A DNA stretch of 41,261 nucleotides from Candidatus Pacearchaeota archaeon (GCA_026395795.1 JAPLYB010000034.1:1-41261); one strand, 5' to 3'. Shown: positions 25,373 through 34,654, counted from the first letter of the stretch. The notes: generated from the letters alone by a model not told the origin. Made by a program: numbers and translations.

Positions 25373-26917
25373 TTACTTTTTTCTTTGAAAAAAGAGACTA
25401 TTCTTTACCATCTGCAAATCTTCCTTTTTCACACCCTTTAATAGAAAAATTATGAACCAATAGACTATCATGGAGCAGATGATCATGATAAACCAGCTCA
25501 ACGTGCTTTGTCCGAAAATATAGATGAACAGCATCATAAATCCTAACATAATCGCGCTTGCGATAAGTGGTTTGAAGATCGAGCTCTTGTTTGGCGTAAT
25601 TCCGAATTTCTTTTTGGCGAAAGCAGACAAGGTGATAAGATTCACATATCTGCTTATAAAAGTAGCTAGTGCAGCACCGATAAGCCCATATTCTGGTTTT
25701 ATCTTTATTGATTCCAAAACAAACCAATATGTCAAGACAGTATTCAAAAGTGCTGCGACAATCATAATAAAAGCAGGCCACTTTGGTTTTTCCTTTGCAT
25801 TAAACAGTGTTGTGTAAAGTGCGGTTAAGATGCCTTCTAGAACTAATGTACTCAAGAAAATAGAGGTTATAAAAATAGTCAGCTGATACTCAACAGGAAC
25901 ATATGCTGCGCCATATAACAATCTGAGAAGGAAGACAAAGGCATAAGCCAGTCCAACAGTGACTGGGAAAGTGAACAAGAATAGGTAATGGAATGTTTTT
26001 CTGAAGGCTAACTTCAGTTTTTCTCCATGAGAATGTACGAACACAGGGAATATCACGCCCCCTACACCAAGCAGCCCTATCATTCCGCTTATCACCGTGA
26101 AAATTGCTGCATAAAAACCTATGAACTTGGCATCTATGGTAAAATAACCAAGGATTAACTTATCGATGTTGGTGAAAATAACTGCATTCAATGAATTAAG
26201 CGCCAAGAAACCAGAGAATAATAGAAGTCTTCTTCTTTCCACGGGTCTTGTCTTTCCAGAAACCAGAAATTTATATCTTTTGCGTACAACAAAAAAAGAA
26301 TAGATTATAGCAAGCAATAATGCAATAAACAAGACAATGAAAACACTGGCTACATTCTTATAGAAATAAAGAAAAACGAAGATTAATGCAACCCGAGAGA
26401 TCTCAAAGATGCTTTCTGCAATTGTTGAATATTTAACTTTTTCCAAAGCCAAGAAGATAGGACCAACAATTCCGTATAAAGAGACGATTAACAAATAAAT
26501 TGCTCCAACTTGTAATGGCAGGGCTAATTCAGGTTTCTTAAAAATTGCTGCAACAACTCCAGCTAAAAAAAACAATAATATAGACAGAACAATTGAAGAG
26601 ATGACCTTAAATTTTATTAAAAATAAGAATCTCGACCTCGCTTCTTTTTTGATAGAAGCATTATTTCCTTTTCCCAGACTATCAGATACGTACCTTGTAA
26701 TTGCTGTCCCTATCCCTAGATCAGAGAGAGTTACGATCGTCAGTATGACTGTCAAGGCCAGGCTATAAATTCCAAACGCTTCTGGAAAAAGCACTCTTGC
26801 GATGATAACCGTGAAAATCAGGGCTCCAAATTTAGAGATAATTCCCAAGACGCTTTGATAAAAAGCGTTTTTAACAACCTCATCACGCACTATCTTCTTT
26901 TCTTTCATTATCCACAA
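25373..26917 (-). CDS. Second oligosaccharide flippase (MOP superfamily)
   Basis: The 514-residue protein has about fourteen hydrophobic helices. Its N-terminus (IISKFGALIFTVIIARVLFP, then EAFGIYSLALTV) and the TAITRYVSD stretch fit Wzx/RfbX-like polysaccharide flippases. It closes the sugar island on the opposite strand. With another flippase next to AglB, this one may export a different, strain-specific lipid-linked glycan, or one of the two may serve a capsule-like polymer. Which glycan each handles cannot be told from the sequence. Confidence 0.87.
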   Translation of the reverse strand: MWIMKEKKIVRDEVVKNAFYQSVLGIISKFGALIFTVIIARVLFPEAFGIYSLALTVILTIVTLSDLGIGTAITRYVSDSLGKGNNASIKKEARSRFLFLIKFKVISSIVLSILLFFLAGVVAAIFKKPELALPLQVGAIYLLIVSLYGIVGPIFLALEKVKYSTIAESIFEISRVALIFVFLYFYKNVASVFIVLFIALLLAIIYSFFVVRKRYKFLVSGKTRPVERRRLLLFSGFLALNSLNAVIFTNIDKLILGYFTIDAKFIGFYAAIFTVISGMIGLLGVGGVIFPVFVHSHGEKLKLAFRKTFHYLFLFTFPVTVGLAYAFVFLLRLLYGAAYVPVEYQLTIFITSIFLSTLVLEGILTALYTTLFNAKEKPKWPAFIMIVAALLNTVLTYWFVLESIKIKPEYGLIGAALATFISRYVNLITLSAFAKKKFGITPNKSSIFKPLIASAIMLGFMMLFIYIFGQSTLSWFIMIICSMIVYWFIIFLLKGVKKEDLQMVKNSLFFQRKK

Positions 26918-27010
26918 TATAAAACAGTCACCAATCCTCTTTATATTCCTTTTGGGAAGTTATGTATCCCGAATATTCTAGACTATCAGATAAAATAAAG
27001 ATATCAATTT

Positions 27011-28756
27011 TTAATCTTTTGTTATCTTTTTTAAGATGTCTGCGAATGCAGGTCTTGTTATGAAAACACCAACAGTGATTCCTATGGCTGTTGTTAAAGC
27101 AAATCCTCTTAACATTCCTGCTCCAGCAAACCAAAGAGGAATTAAAGAAGCTATGACAACAACATAAGCTGAAAAGATTATGAAGAATGCCCTTTTGATT
27201 CTTTCTTTGATGCTATAGCCTTTTGAAGAAGTTGATTCATCAATCATGACTATCTGATCATCAACACCAGTTCCTATTGCTGCAATAATACCTGCGATGC
27301 CTGGAAGATCAAGGTTCCATTTTATTATGGCTGCAACGCCAAGAAGCAAGATTAGTTCAGAAACGAGGGTTATCATAACAGGGATTACTACTTTTGGTCT
27401 TCTAAATCGTATATAAACTAATAATCCAACTAGAGCAAATGACACGATAACAACGATGAAAATATTCTTTGAGAAACCTTTGCCGACTGTTGGAGAGATC
27501 GTATCCAATTTTTCTATATCTAATTTTATAGGCAAACTTCCGGTTATTAATATTGTTTGCAATTTATTCATATTACTTTGAGTATTTTTGATAGCATCGG
27601 CTTTTGTATTTCCTGTTCCGCTGCCAGAAATAGTAATCTTTGTTGTTTCTTTTCCCTTTAAATCAACATCAATGTATAAAGTATCAACAAGTTTATCATC
27701 TAGGTACAAATCAAGAGTTTCATTGAGGTAATGTTGCCCTTGGCTAATATTTTCAGAGAGTCCAGCAGTAAGGTCTGCTTGTCTCTTCGCTGCTTTTGAT
27801 GAAAGATCAATTTCAAAACTGAATCTGCATGAATAAGTCCCTTGTACAGCAGTGCAGTCTTGAATTATTTCACATGTAGCATCTCCTCTGCAAACATAGG
27901 TTATGTCTCCCTTTCCTCCAACAAAAACAGTATTATTTGATATTTTTGCTTCGAATTTTCCTTGCTGTCCTACAAGTTCTTGCAATTCTTTTGGTGTAGC
28001 TCCAGCAATTTCTATAACCAAATATTGTTCTTGTGTAAATGGATTGCTGGCAGATCTTACAACTACATCTTTTATTCCATAAGCATTAAGCCTTTGTTCA
28101 ACTAATGATTTCAAATCAGCAAATTCTGTTGCATCAAGTCTCCTTTCAGGTTTAACAAGTGCTCTTGCTCCCCCCTGTATATCCAAACCAGTCTTAATGT
28201 TTGTCTTTGACATTGCAGCAACAGTCAACCCAACATCCTCTTTAGTTAAGAAATCATACGTTTTCTGATCTGTGACAATCTCAATTCTTGCTCTAGGTTC
28301 AACATTGATTATAATTTCCTCAAAAGTATAATTATCTAAAGAATAATTATTAATACCCTGAATAATCATCCCGACTTCTAAACCTGCTTTCCCAGAATTA
28401 TTTCCGACAAATGAAACAGTCCTGTTATCCACATCAAAATCAATTAAAGTGGACTTATAGTTGATTGTTCCATTGTTCGTAGTAATTGAGATGTCAACGG
28501 GGTTAATTATCATTTTGGAGAGTGTATCGTAATAGTTTACAACAGAGTTTATTTTATCTCCATTTACTTGTTTTATTACTTCTCCTCTGACCATCCCTGC
28601 TAAAAAAGCAGAAGAATTTATTTCAATATCTTTTATTTCAATCCCTCCCGAAAATGCTTTGAAATTAATTATTCCTGGAACAATAAATGGAATTCCGATT
28701 ATTGCTATAAGCAGAGCGATTATCAATATCCAAATTTTTAAAGTTATTTTTGTCAT
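27011..28756 (-). CDS. secD: Preprotein translocase subunit SecD
   Basis: The 581-residue RND-type membrane protein assists late Sec export using the proton gradient. One N-terminal helix (about 7-27) is followed by a long extracytoplasmic domain (about 30-400) with the P1-type elements GLDIQGGARALVKPE and RLNAYGIKDVVVRSA. Five C-terminal helices follow, including the conserved GIAGIIAAIGTGVDDQIVMI with the key aspartates. It is 17 bases after secF in the same direction, so the order is secF-secD on the minus strand, the usual archaeal pairing. Confidence 0.94.
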   Translation of the reverse strand: MTKITLKIWILIIALLIAIIGIPFIVPGIINFKAFSGGIEIKDIEINSSAFLAGMVRGEVIKQVNGDKINSVVNYYDTLSKMIINPVDISITTNNGTINYKSTLIDFDVDNRTVSFVGNNSGKAGLEVGMIIQGINNYSLDNYTFEEIIINVEPRARIEIVTDQKTYDFLTKEDVGLTVAAMSKTNIKTGLDIQGGARALVKPERRLDATEFADLKSLVEQRLNAYGIKDVVVRSASNPFTQEQYLVIEIAGATPKELQELVGQQGKFEAKISNNTVFVGGKGDITYVCRGDATCEIIQDCTAVQGTYSCRFSFEIDLSSKAAKRQADLTAGLSENISQGQHYLNETLDLYLDDKLVDTLYIDVDLKGKETTKITISGSGTGNTKADAIKNTQSNMNKLQTILITGSLPIKLDIEKLDTISPTVGKGFSKNIFIVVIVSFALVGLLVYIRFRRPKVVIPVMITLVSELILLLGVAAIIKWNLDLPGIAGIIAAIGTGVDDQIVMIDESTSSKGYSIKERIKRAFFIIFSAYVVVIASLIPLWFAGAGMLRGFALTTAIGITVGVFITRPAFADILKKITKD

Positions 28757-28773
28757 CTTATTATTCTATTTTT

Positions 28774-29808
28774 TTAATCAATATTCTTCTTTTTACAATA
28801 CCATTTAATTATTGCCGCATTTCCTACCCATGTTCCTATCAAATCAAAAACAAGTCCTGCTGAAAGCACAAAAAAGATTTGTTTTAAAACAGGAGAAGAA
28901 ACAAGGAAGTATCCTGCGAGTGTTGTAGCTATGGAGGTTAAAGTCATGGTTATTCCAGTTTTAAACGCTGATTTGATTCTAGTATTTACTTTTCCTTCCC
29001 CCCTTCTTTTCAAAACCCTTGTTGTAAGTAAGATATCTGTATCAACAGAATAACCAGCAAGCATCAACAATGCTGCAATTCCTGCAGCAGACATCCTAAT
29101 TCCGAATATATTAGCGATTACTAGCGCACCAAGAGTATCGACTATTCCGCATTGAATGACAGCGAGACTTGGGATAGGTATTCTGAATATTATGAATACG
29201 ATTATTCCCATGAACAAGAAAGCCAGAAGGATTGCTATGACTAATTGTTTATAGAATGATTGTCCTAATGCAGAGCCAGAGATCTCAGTTGTTGAATTTT
29301 CAGAGGTTAAATCATATTCTAAATACCCTTCAATAGCATTTGTGGTTGAGTTTACATCGGCCTTTGTTTCAACAGAAAAAGCAGTGGGCCTCCCAGTCGT
29401 AACATCATTTATTTGCCTTACAAAGACTACACCGAGTTCTTTTGTTAACGCAGTTGTTAATTCCTCAGTGTTTACTTGTTGATTAGTGTAAACTGTGATA
29501 ATTGTTCCTCCAGTCAAAGAGATGTCTTTGTTCATAACATCCCCAGTTGTAGCATACATGTAGATAAGCTGGCCAAAGACAAACACAGAGAGGACAATCC
29601 AGATCAAAAGAAGCCATTTATAGTTTTTGTCATACCATTCAGAACTCATAATCTTTTTTCGTGCGGGTTTCTCTGTTTTTACTGGATTTTCTGATTTTTC
29701 TGGATTTACAGGCATTTCTGTTTTATTTTCAGGTATCATCTGTTTTTCAGAATTATTAAGATGATCATTATCTTCAGTGTTTACATCAGCCTTATTTTCT
29801 TCTTCCAT
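28774..29808 (-). CDS. secF: Preprotein translocase subunit SecF
   Basis: The 344-residue protein is the partner of SecD. A polar, charged N-terminal tail of about 65 residues (rich in E, N and K) precedes helix 1. The extracytoplasmic domain contains ISLTGGTIITVYT, and the C-terminal helices include the family motif AAGIAALLMLAGYSVDTDIL with the conserved aspartates. The N-terminal tail is longer than in many SecF proteins. It is the first gene of the secF-secD pair and is divergent from the tRNA genes. Confidence 0.93.
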   Translation of the reverse strand: MEEENKADVNTEDNDHLNNSEKQMIPENKTEMPVNPEKSENPVKTEKPARKKIMSSEWYDKNYKWLLLIWIVLSVFVFGQLIYMYATTGDVMNKDISLTGGTIITVYTNQQVNTEELTTALTKELGVVFVRQINDVTTGRPTAFSVETKADVNSTTNAIEGYLEYDLTSENSTTEISGSALGQSFYKQLVIAILLAFLFMGIIVFIIFRIPIPSLAVIQCGIVDTLGALVIANIFGIRMSAAGIAALLMLAGYSVDTDILLTTRVLKRRGEGKVNTRIKSAFKTGITMTLTSIATTLAGYFLVSSPVLKQIFFVLSAGLVFDLIGTWVGNAAIIKWYCKKKNID

Positions 29809-29870
29809 TTTTATGTTTAGTGTAAGACGTTTAAAAACCTTTTTAAATCATACAAGTTTATGGAAAATAT

Positions 29871-29942
29871 GCGCTGTTAGTATAGTGGTTAGTATCACTG
29901 GTTTCCAACCAGTTGACCCGGGTTCGAATCCCGGACGGCGCA
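29871..29942 (+). tRNA. tRNA-Gly (anticodon TCC)
   Basis: A 72-base cloverleaf: acceptor GCGCTGT pairs with ACGGCGC, the D-stem is GTAT/GTAT, the anticodon stem ACTGG/CCAGT encloses loop TTTCCAA with anticodon TCC, and the T-arm is CCGGG-TTCGAAT-CCCGG. The discriminator base is A and CCA is not encoded. A TATA-like TTTTTAAATC lies about 26 bases upstream. No intron. Confidence 0.95.
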
Positions 29943-29989
29943 TACTTTTTCTTTAAATATTTAAATAGACAATACTAAGAATCTTATAT

Positions 29990-30064
29990 GGGCTCGTAGC
30001 TCAACCCGGATAGAGCAGAGGCATCCTAAGCCTAAGGTTGCAGGTTCAACTCCTGTCGGGCCCG
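29990..30064 (+). tRNA. tRNA-Arg (anticodon CCT)
   Basis: A 75-base cloverleaf: acceptor GGGCTCG pairs with CGGGCCC with one G-T pair, the D-stem is GCTC/GAGC, and the loop ATCCTAA shows anticodon CCT. The outer anticodon-stem pair (G27-A43) is mismatched. The T-arm is GCAGG-TTCAACT-CCTGT. It is followed by TTTT, a likely terminator, and by the convergent metallo-hydrolase gene. CTTTAAATATTTAAATAG upstream supplies a TATA box. Confidence 0.92.
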
Positions 30065-30066
30065 TT

Positions 30067-30672
30067 TTACTTTTTAACTTTGAACATCTTTCCATGTCCA
30101 GGAATGATGTAATCTGCGATTTTAAGAATTTTTTCTCTAGACTCATTATATTTCTCTACACTATAAACAAATTCTGGATTTGGTTTTTTATTAATATCTG
30201 CCCATTCTTCGCTTCCAACAGCATCTCCTGAAATAACAATCTTTCCTTTATCTGTTTTGACTAAAACTGAGACATGATCATCACTATGCCCTGGAGTATC
30301 AATTACAGAGATATCTTCTGCAATTTTTTCATTTAAAATATCAAATCTTTCCAATGTTCCTTTATCAATCCTTTGAAACTGGCCGGGGTATTTCCCATTA
30401 ATAAATTTTAATAATACTTTTGATTTGGGAAATAGAGAAACATTTACAATATGGTCTAAATGCAAGTGAGTCAAAACCACAGCATCAATCTTCTCAGGTG
30501 CAAGTCCTTCTTTCTTCAAGGCTTCAAGTAATCTATCTTTATTTACAAATGCTCCGGGATCAACTATGATATTCTTATCACTTCTTATTAAAACAGTAGT
30601 GCACCCAATATCAAATTTTTCATTTTCAATTTGTTTATGTACTCCTTCAACTAAAACTTTAACTTCTGCCAT
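30067..30672 (-). CDS. Metallo-beta-lactamase-fold hydrolase
   Basis: The 201-residue protein shows the di-metal motif THLHLDH (H69, H71, D73, H74), a further histidine in DTPGHSDDH, the bridging aspartate in VISGDAVG, and the last histidine in IIPGHGKMF. This is the glyoxalase II-like MBL fold of normal length. The substrate is not readable; small archaeal relatives include lactonases and MBLAC1-like enzymes. It starts three bases after the thioredoxin reductase stop, so the two are in one operon. Confidence 0.85.
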   Translation of the reverse strand: MAEVKVLVEGVHKQIENEKFDIGCTTVLIRSDKNIIVDPGAFVNKDRLLEALKKEGLAPEKIDAVVLTHLHLDHIVNVSLFPKSKVLLKFINGKYPGQFQRIDKGTLERFDILNEKIAEDISVIDTPGHSDDHVSVLVKTDKGKIVISGDAVGSEEWADINKKPNPEFVYSVEKYNESREKILKIADYIIPGHGKMFKVKK

Positions 30673-30675
30673 TTT

Positions 30676-31596
30676 TTATTTCTCCTTAAGATAACTTGCC
30701 GCGTTTAGTGCAGCTTTTGCCCCTTGCCCGCAGGCAATGATTATCTGTCCAGCAGTTCCTGTTACATCTCCTGCCGCAAACAAACCAGGGACGTTTGTTT
30801 CCATTTTTTCATTAATTTTAATTGTATTTTTCTCTCCCAGTTCAACTTTAAGGTCTTTTAGAAAATCTAATTTGGTTTCGTGCCCTATTGTAACAAAAAC
30901 ACCAGAAACTTCGAGTGTCCCCTCTTTTCCATTTTCAGAATTTTTTATTTTAATTCCTTCAAGGAACTTTTTCCCAAATAATTCGGTGATGTTGTATAAG
31001 GTTTTTATTTCAACGTTTTTTTGAGATTTAACTTTTTCAAGAACAATATCTTCTGCATTGAATTCTTTTTCTCTATTAATCAAATAAACCTTCGAGCATA
31101 TTTCACTTAGAAATAAAGTGTACTGGATTGCTGAGTTTCCTCCTCCTACAACAGCAACTTCTTTGCCTCTAAACAAAGGCCCGTCACAAGTTGCACAATA
31201 GCTTACCCCTAATCCAGAGAACCTTTTTTCATCTTTCAACCCCAGTTCTTTTGGTCTTGTTCCAGCGGCAACAACAACACTTTTAGCAGAAAAGTTTTCT
31301 TTTGTTGTTTTGATTTCAAACCCCTCTTCATTCTTCTTAATGCTCTGGACTTCTCCCAAAACAAGGTCTATTGGAAGTTTCTTAACCTGGCTTTTGAATT
31401 TTTCAGCTAATTCAACACCACTTATTCTTTCAAAACCAGGGTAATTCTCAATCCAGCTGGCATCTAGAAACAACCCGCCAACACCCTTTAATTCAAGAAG
31501 TAATGTTTTCAGATTTCTTCTAGAAGAATATATTGCTGCAGCACAACCTGCTGCACCAGCCCCAACGATAACAATATCATATTCTTTTGTTTTCAT
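30676..31596 (-). CDS. trxB: Thioredoxin reductase
   Basis: The 306-residue flavoprotein has the FAD-binding IVGAGAAGCAAAIYSSRR (GxGxxG at 12-17), the redox-active CATC (C134/C137) in the NAD(P)H domain, a second dinucleotide motif VAVVGGGNSAIQYTLFL, and the C-terminal FAD motif GLFAAGDVTGTAGQI. Length fits low-molecular-weight thioredoxin reductases. It passes electrons from NAD(P)H to thioredoxin or a glutaredoxin-like protein; none is encoded nearby. It lies upstream of the metallo-hydrolase gene with a three-base gap. Confidence 0.93.
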   Translation of the reverse strand: MKTKEYDIVIVGAGAAGCAAAIYSSRRNLKTLLLELKGVGGLFLDASWIENYPGFERISGVELAEKFKSQVKKLPIDLVLGEVQSIKKNEEGFEIKTTKENFSAKSVVVAAGTRPKELGLKDEKRFSGLGVSYCATCDGPLFRGKEVAVVGGGNSAIQYTLFLSEICSKVYLINREKEFNAEDIVLEKVKSQKNVEIKTLYNITELFGKKFLEGIKIKNSENGKEGTLEVSGVFVTIGHETKLDFLKDLKVELGEKNTIKINEKMETNVPGLFAAGDVTGTAGQIIIACGQGAKAALNAASYLKEK

Positions 31597-31646
31597 GTTT
31601 AAAGTAAAAGATTTAATTTTAAATACTTAATGGAATTGTTGAAAAT

Positions 31647-32603
31647 CTATCCTTGTTTCCCTAATTTTTCAGAAATTTTTTCAAGCATGTCTGCCGTCAT
31701 TCTCTTTAAATCATAGTCTGGTTTCCAATTCCAGTCTTTTCTCGCTTCTGAATCATCAAGTTCATTAGGCCAAGAGTCTGCTATTTTTTGTCTGAAATCT
31801 GGTTCATGAGAACATTTGAAGCAAGAAATGCTTTTTTTAATTTCATCAGCTAATTCTTTAGCAGAAAAGCTGATTCCTGCAACATTATAACAGACATGCT
31901 TTAGATTCTCTTTTGGCGCCTGCATTAATTGGATTATTGATTTTATGCAATCAGGCATGTACATCATTGGCAGAGTTGTTTCACAAGAAACAAAACAGTT
32001 GTATTCTTTCTTTTTGATGCATTCATAAAAGATTTCAACAGCATAATCTGTTGTTCCGCCCCCAGGAAGCGTCTTATAACTTATTATTCCGGGGAATCTA
32101 AGTCCTCTGACATCCACCCCAAATTTATCTTTATAATAAGAACATAGTAACTCTCCAGCAACTTTAGTTATCCCATACATTGTTGTTGGTTCTAAAACAG
32201 TTTGTTGAGGTGCTTTCTTTGGAGTTGTTGGTCCAAAAACAGCTATGGAGCTTGGCCAAAAAACTCTGAGATTATACTCTTTGGCTAAATCAAGAACATT
32301 AATCAAACTATCCATATTAATTGTCCAAGCAGTTTTCGGATCTTTTTCACCAGTAGCAGATAAAATTGCGGCAAGATGATAGAGTTCATTTATCTTATAC
32401 TTTTCTACAACCTTCCTAATTTGTTCTTTGTCCAGCGCTTCAATTACTTCAAATGGTCCTTTTTCTTTTGATGATTCATCAGGAGATTTGCTGCTACGAC
32501 CGCTTGCAACCACATTTTCATTTCCATAGATCTTCCTAAGTTCAAGGACGAGCTCTGAACCAATCTGCCCCATTGCCCCAATTACAAGAATTTTTTTATC
32601 CAT
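31647..32603 (-). CDS. L-threonine 3-dehydrogenase (epimerase-like type)
   Basis: The 318-residue extended short-chain dehydrogenase has ILVIGAMGQIGSELVLELR at the N-terminus, VFWPSSIAVFGPTTPK, and the catalytic MYGITKVAGELLC (YxxxK). The following VDVRGLRFPGIISY and PGGGTTDYAVEIFYECI are characteristic of the short-chain threonine dehydrogenases rather than sugar epimerases. It oxidises threonine to 2-amino-3-ketobutyrate with NAD. No partner ligase (kbl) is visible here. A sugar-epimerase role is possible but less likely. Confidence 0.85.
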   Translation of the reverse strand: MDKKILVIGAMGQIGSELVLELRKIYGNENVVASGRSSKSPDESSKEKGPFEVIEALDKEQIRKVVEKYKINELYHLAAILSATGEKDPKTAWTINMDSLINVLDLAKEYNLRVFWPSSIAVFGPTTPKKAPQQTVLEPTTMYGITKVAGELLCSYYKDKFGVDVRGLRFPGIISYKTLPGGGTTDYAVEIFYECIKKKEYNCFVSCETTLPMMYMPDCIKSIIQLMQAPKENLKHVCYNVAGISFSAKELADEIKKSISCFKCSHEPDFRQKIADSWPNELDDSEARKDWNWKPDYDLKRMTADMLEKISEKLGKQG

Positions 32604-32645
32604 TTTTTATTTGCTTTAAATTTTTTTGATTATATTAATCTATGT

Positions 32646-33284
32646 TTAAGACTGTGCCGATACTTTGGCTGTTTGACTGCTGATGTCTGTTTTTGCTTCA
32701 ATTTGTTGTGTTGAATTATTTTCAAATTCATTCACATCTCCTGGAGGAACAAACACTGCTGCAACAACAACACTTGTCCATAATCCACTCTTGTCTCCAA
32801 CAGCAGATTGCGAAACTGCAGTAGTCCTGACAATCTTATCTGAAATTTTCCAAATCTCTTTTCTTTCATCATAACTTGCATCTGGATTGAACTCTACGCC
32901 AAGAGTTGAAGCAAGCATTGTAGCTGCGAGATCCTCTGCATAATCTTCTGCTTTATCATCTGGCATCCCAAACGCATGATGTTCTGATAAGTAGCCATAC
33001 ACATTCTCATCAGCAGGAACTGCGCAGCCAATAGCCGCCGACACCAGTCTGTTTGGTTCATTGGTTTCGTTTCTAGCCATTACACAAAAAACAACTTCTC
33101 CTGCTTTAAGATATTGCAACCCTTGAGATCTTGGGACAATTTTGCATTTAGGAGGCATTATGCTAGAAACATTGACAAGATTAAAGTGTTGTATACCCGC
33201 ATCTCTTAATGCGAGCTCAAATGATTTTAATTTTTCTTTGTCTCTTCCAACCCCTTTAGTAAAAAAAATCTTTTTTGGAACCAT
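32646..33284 (-). CDS. pdaD: Pyruvoyl-dependent arginine decarboxylase
   Basis: The 212-residue proenzyme makes agmatine from arginine. Self-cleavage is expected between S40 and S41 in LVNVSSIMPP, where S41 becomes the pyruvoyl group. The FFTKGVGRDKEKLKSFELAL start and the AIGCAVPADENVYGYLSEHH stretch are family signatures. In archaea agmatine is needed for polyamines and for the agmatidine base of tRNA-Ile (CAU). The last about 30 residues, rich in N, T, S and Q, extend beyond the usual core. Confidence 0.93.
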   Translation of the reverse strand: MVPKKIFFTKGVGRDKEKLKSFELALRDAGIQHFNLVNVSSIMPPKCKIVPRSQGLQYLKAGEVVFCVMARNETNEPNRLVSAAIGCAVPADENVYGYLSEHHAFGMPDDKAEDYAEDLAATMLASTLGVEFNPDASYDERKEIWKISDKIVRTTAVSQSAVGDKSGLWTSVVVAAVFVPPGDVNEFENNSTQQIEAKTDISSQTAKVSAQS

Positions 33285-33378
33285 ATTTTCATAATATTAA
33301 ACATTAGTGAGATTAAAAAGAAAAAATTTATCTTTATAAATTTATCTGAATTTTAGAAAATTTTCTCTTTTTTCTTTT

Positions 33379-33864
33379 TTATTGACGGTTACCTTTCTTA
33401 CGTTTGAAAAAAATAAATCTTTTTTTCTTCTTTTCTTCAATGACTTTTGTCTTTATAAAAAACACGGGAATCCCATAAGCTTCTGCTGATTTCCACTGAA
33501 CTTTATCAGCTGTGATCAGTGTAGCCTTTTCCTTAAATGCAAGGTCTCTTATCAAAGCATCAATTTCTCCTGATTTCGCATATTTTATTTGATGTCCCGT
33601 TGGCCTATCTCCAATAAAAGTGATTTTAACTCTATTCTTTATTTTGTGAAGTTTAGCAATCTCTTCAAGTCCAAAAAAACCCACTTCTTGCCCTTTATTA
33701 GCAAGATTTTCAAGTTCTGCAATAACTGCATTTGGAATTAGCAAATTCCCTTTTAGTTTATCCTTGAACAATCTAAACAGTTTTTTTTGCGCAATAACAG
33801 ACGTGTCAACAACATATTTCTTATTTTGTTGTATGGCCTTTTCTTTTTGTTTTATCATTTTCAA
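33379..33864 (-). CDS. PIN-domain protein
   Basis: The 161-residue protein has the PIN acidic set: D20 in YVVDTSVIA, E50 in AVIAELENLA, D102 in GEIDALIRDLA, and D120 in LITADKVQWKSA. The form resembles the PIN domain at the N-terminus of archaeal PIN-KH-ATPase proteins and Nob1-like nucleases more than short VapC toxins. No antitoxin-like partner gene is adjacent. A basic tail (KRKKGNRQ end) may bind RNA. Likely an RNase; substrate unknown. Confidence 0.8.
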   Translation of the reverse strand: MKMIKQKEKAIQQNKKYVVDTSVIAQKKLFRLFKDKLKGNLLIPNAVIAELENLANKGQEVGFFGLEEIAKLHKIKNRVKITFIGDRPTGHQIKYAKSGEIDALIRDLAFKEKATLITADKVQWKSAEAYGIPVFFIKTKVIEEKKKKRFIFFKRKKGNRQ

Positions 33865-33891
33865 TTAAATTTTTGATAATCTATCAAGCTA

Positions 33892-34395
33892 TCAAAGTGA
33901 ATCTACCTCTTTTATTTCTCGTTGATCATTAATGTGCTCATTTCCTTCTGGTTTAAAAACAAACTTGGCCTTTAATATTTTTCCATCAAGAACTTTTGGC
34001 AGCCAATATTTGTCATCATCCCACATCTTATTATAAGGAATTTTATCTAGATCAAACCACTCAAAAGCCATCTCTTCTGTCTCTTTTGGTTGTCCTTCCC
34101 ATTTTTCAACAAGAAAAGCATGCATCGTCTGATCAAATTCTGGTTTATGCGGAAAAAAGAAATCCATCTCTGCGACTTTCTTCAGATTTTCAAGACTTGA
34201 TCTTAATTCAGATTCCTCTTGAAATTCTCTTAATGCTGCATCTTCAATTGTTTCTTCAGGAAAAACCTTTCCTCCAAAACCATTGTACTTTCCAACCCCA
34301 AAACCCCTTTTCTTCATCCCAAGAAGAATTTTTTTCCTTTGTTTGTCGATAACAATGCACAATGTAGCTTGCCTTTCTGGTCTTTTTTCTCCCAT
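33892..34395 (-). CDS. MTH1-like 8-oxo-dGTP diphosphatase (Nudix)
   Basis: The 167-residue Nudix enzyme has the box GGKVFPEETIEDAALREFQE followed by ESEL (about 41-64), where the usual Gly is Glu. The stretch ILLGMKKRGFGVGKYNGFGG and the later PYNKMWDDDKYWLP closely recall human MTH1/NUDT1, including the equivalents of its base-reading residues (N38; W125 and the acidic run D126-D128), and the C-terminus has a REIKEVDSL like the end of MTH1. It should hydrolyse oxidised purine nucleotides before they enter DNA or RNA. It lies next to tRNA-Leu. Confidence 0.87.
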   Translation of the reverse strand: MGEKRPERQATLCIVIDKQRKKILLGMKKRGFGVGKYNGFGGKVFPEETIEDAALREFQEESELRSSLENLKKVAEMDFFFPHKPEFDQTMHAFLVEKWEGQPKETEEMAFEWFDLDKIPYNKMWDDDKYWLPKVLDGKILKAKFVFKPEGNEHINDQREIKEVDSL

Positions 34396-34412
34396 TTTGA
34401 AGATTATGTATA

Positions 34413-34496
34413 TGCGGGGGGCAGGAATCGAACCTGCGCAGGCACTAAGCCAATAGGTCCTTAGCCTATCCCGTTTGACCGCTCCGGCACTCCCGC
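34413..34496 (-). tRNA. tRNA-Leu (apparent anticodon AAG)
   Basis: An 84-base class II tRNA. Acceptor GCGGGAG pairs with CCCCCGC with one A-C mismatch at pair 6-67, anticodon stem ATAGG/CCTAT encloses CTAAGGA, the long variable arm contains GGC/GCC, and the T-arm is GCAGG-TTCGAAT-CCTGC. The loop gives anticodon AAG with G37, fitting leucine. Archaeal tRNAs almost always avoid A at position 34 (GAG or TAG would be usual), so the anticodon deserves attention. The mismatch could indicate sequence error or decay. Confidence 0.85.
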
Positions 34497-34654
34497 GTTA
34501 ATGATAAAATACTAAACACTTTTTAATTATTTCTTTTTTAACAAATCAATAAAATCAAAGATCATAAAAATATTAGAATGATTTAATAAATACCTGACTA
34601 TCAAATTATGCAATCTTCAGATTCTTCAAAATTAGAACTTTTTAGAACTTCTTT

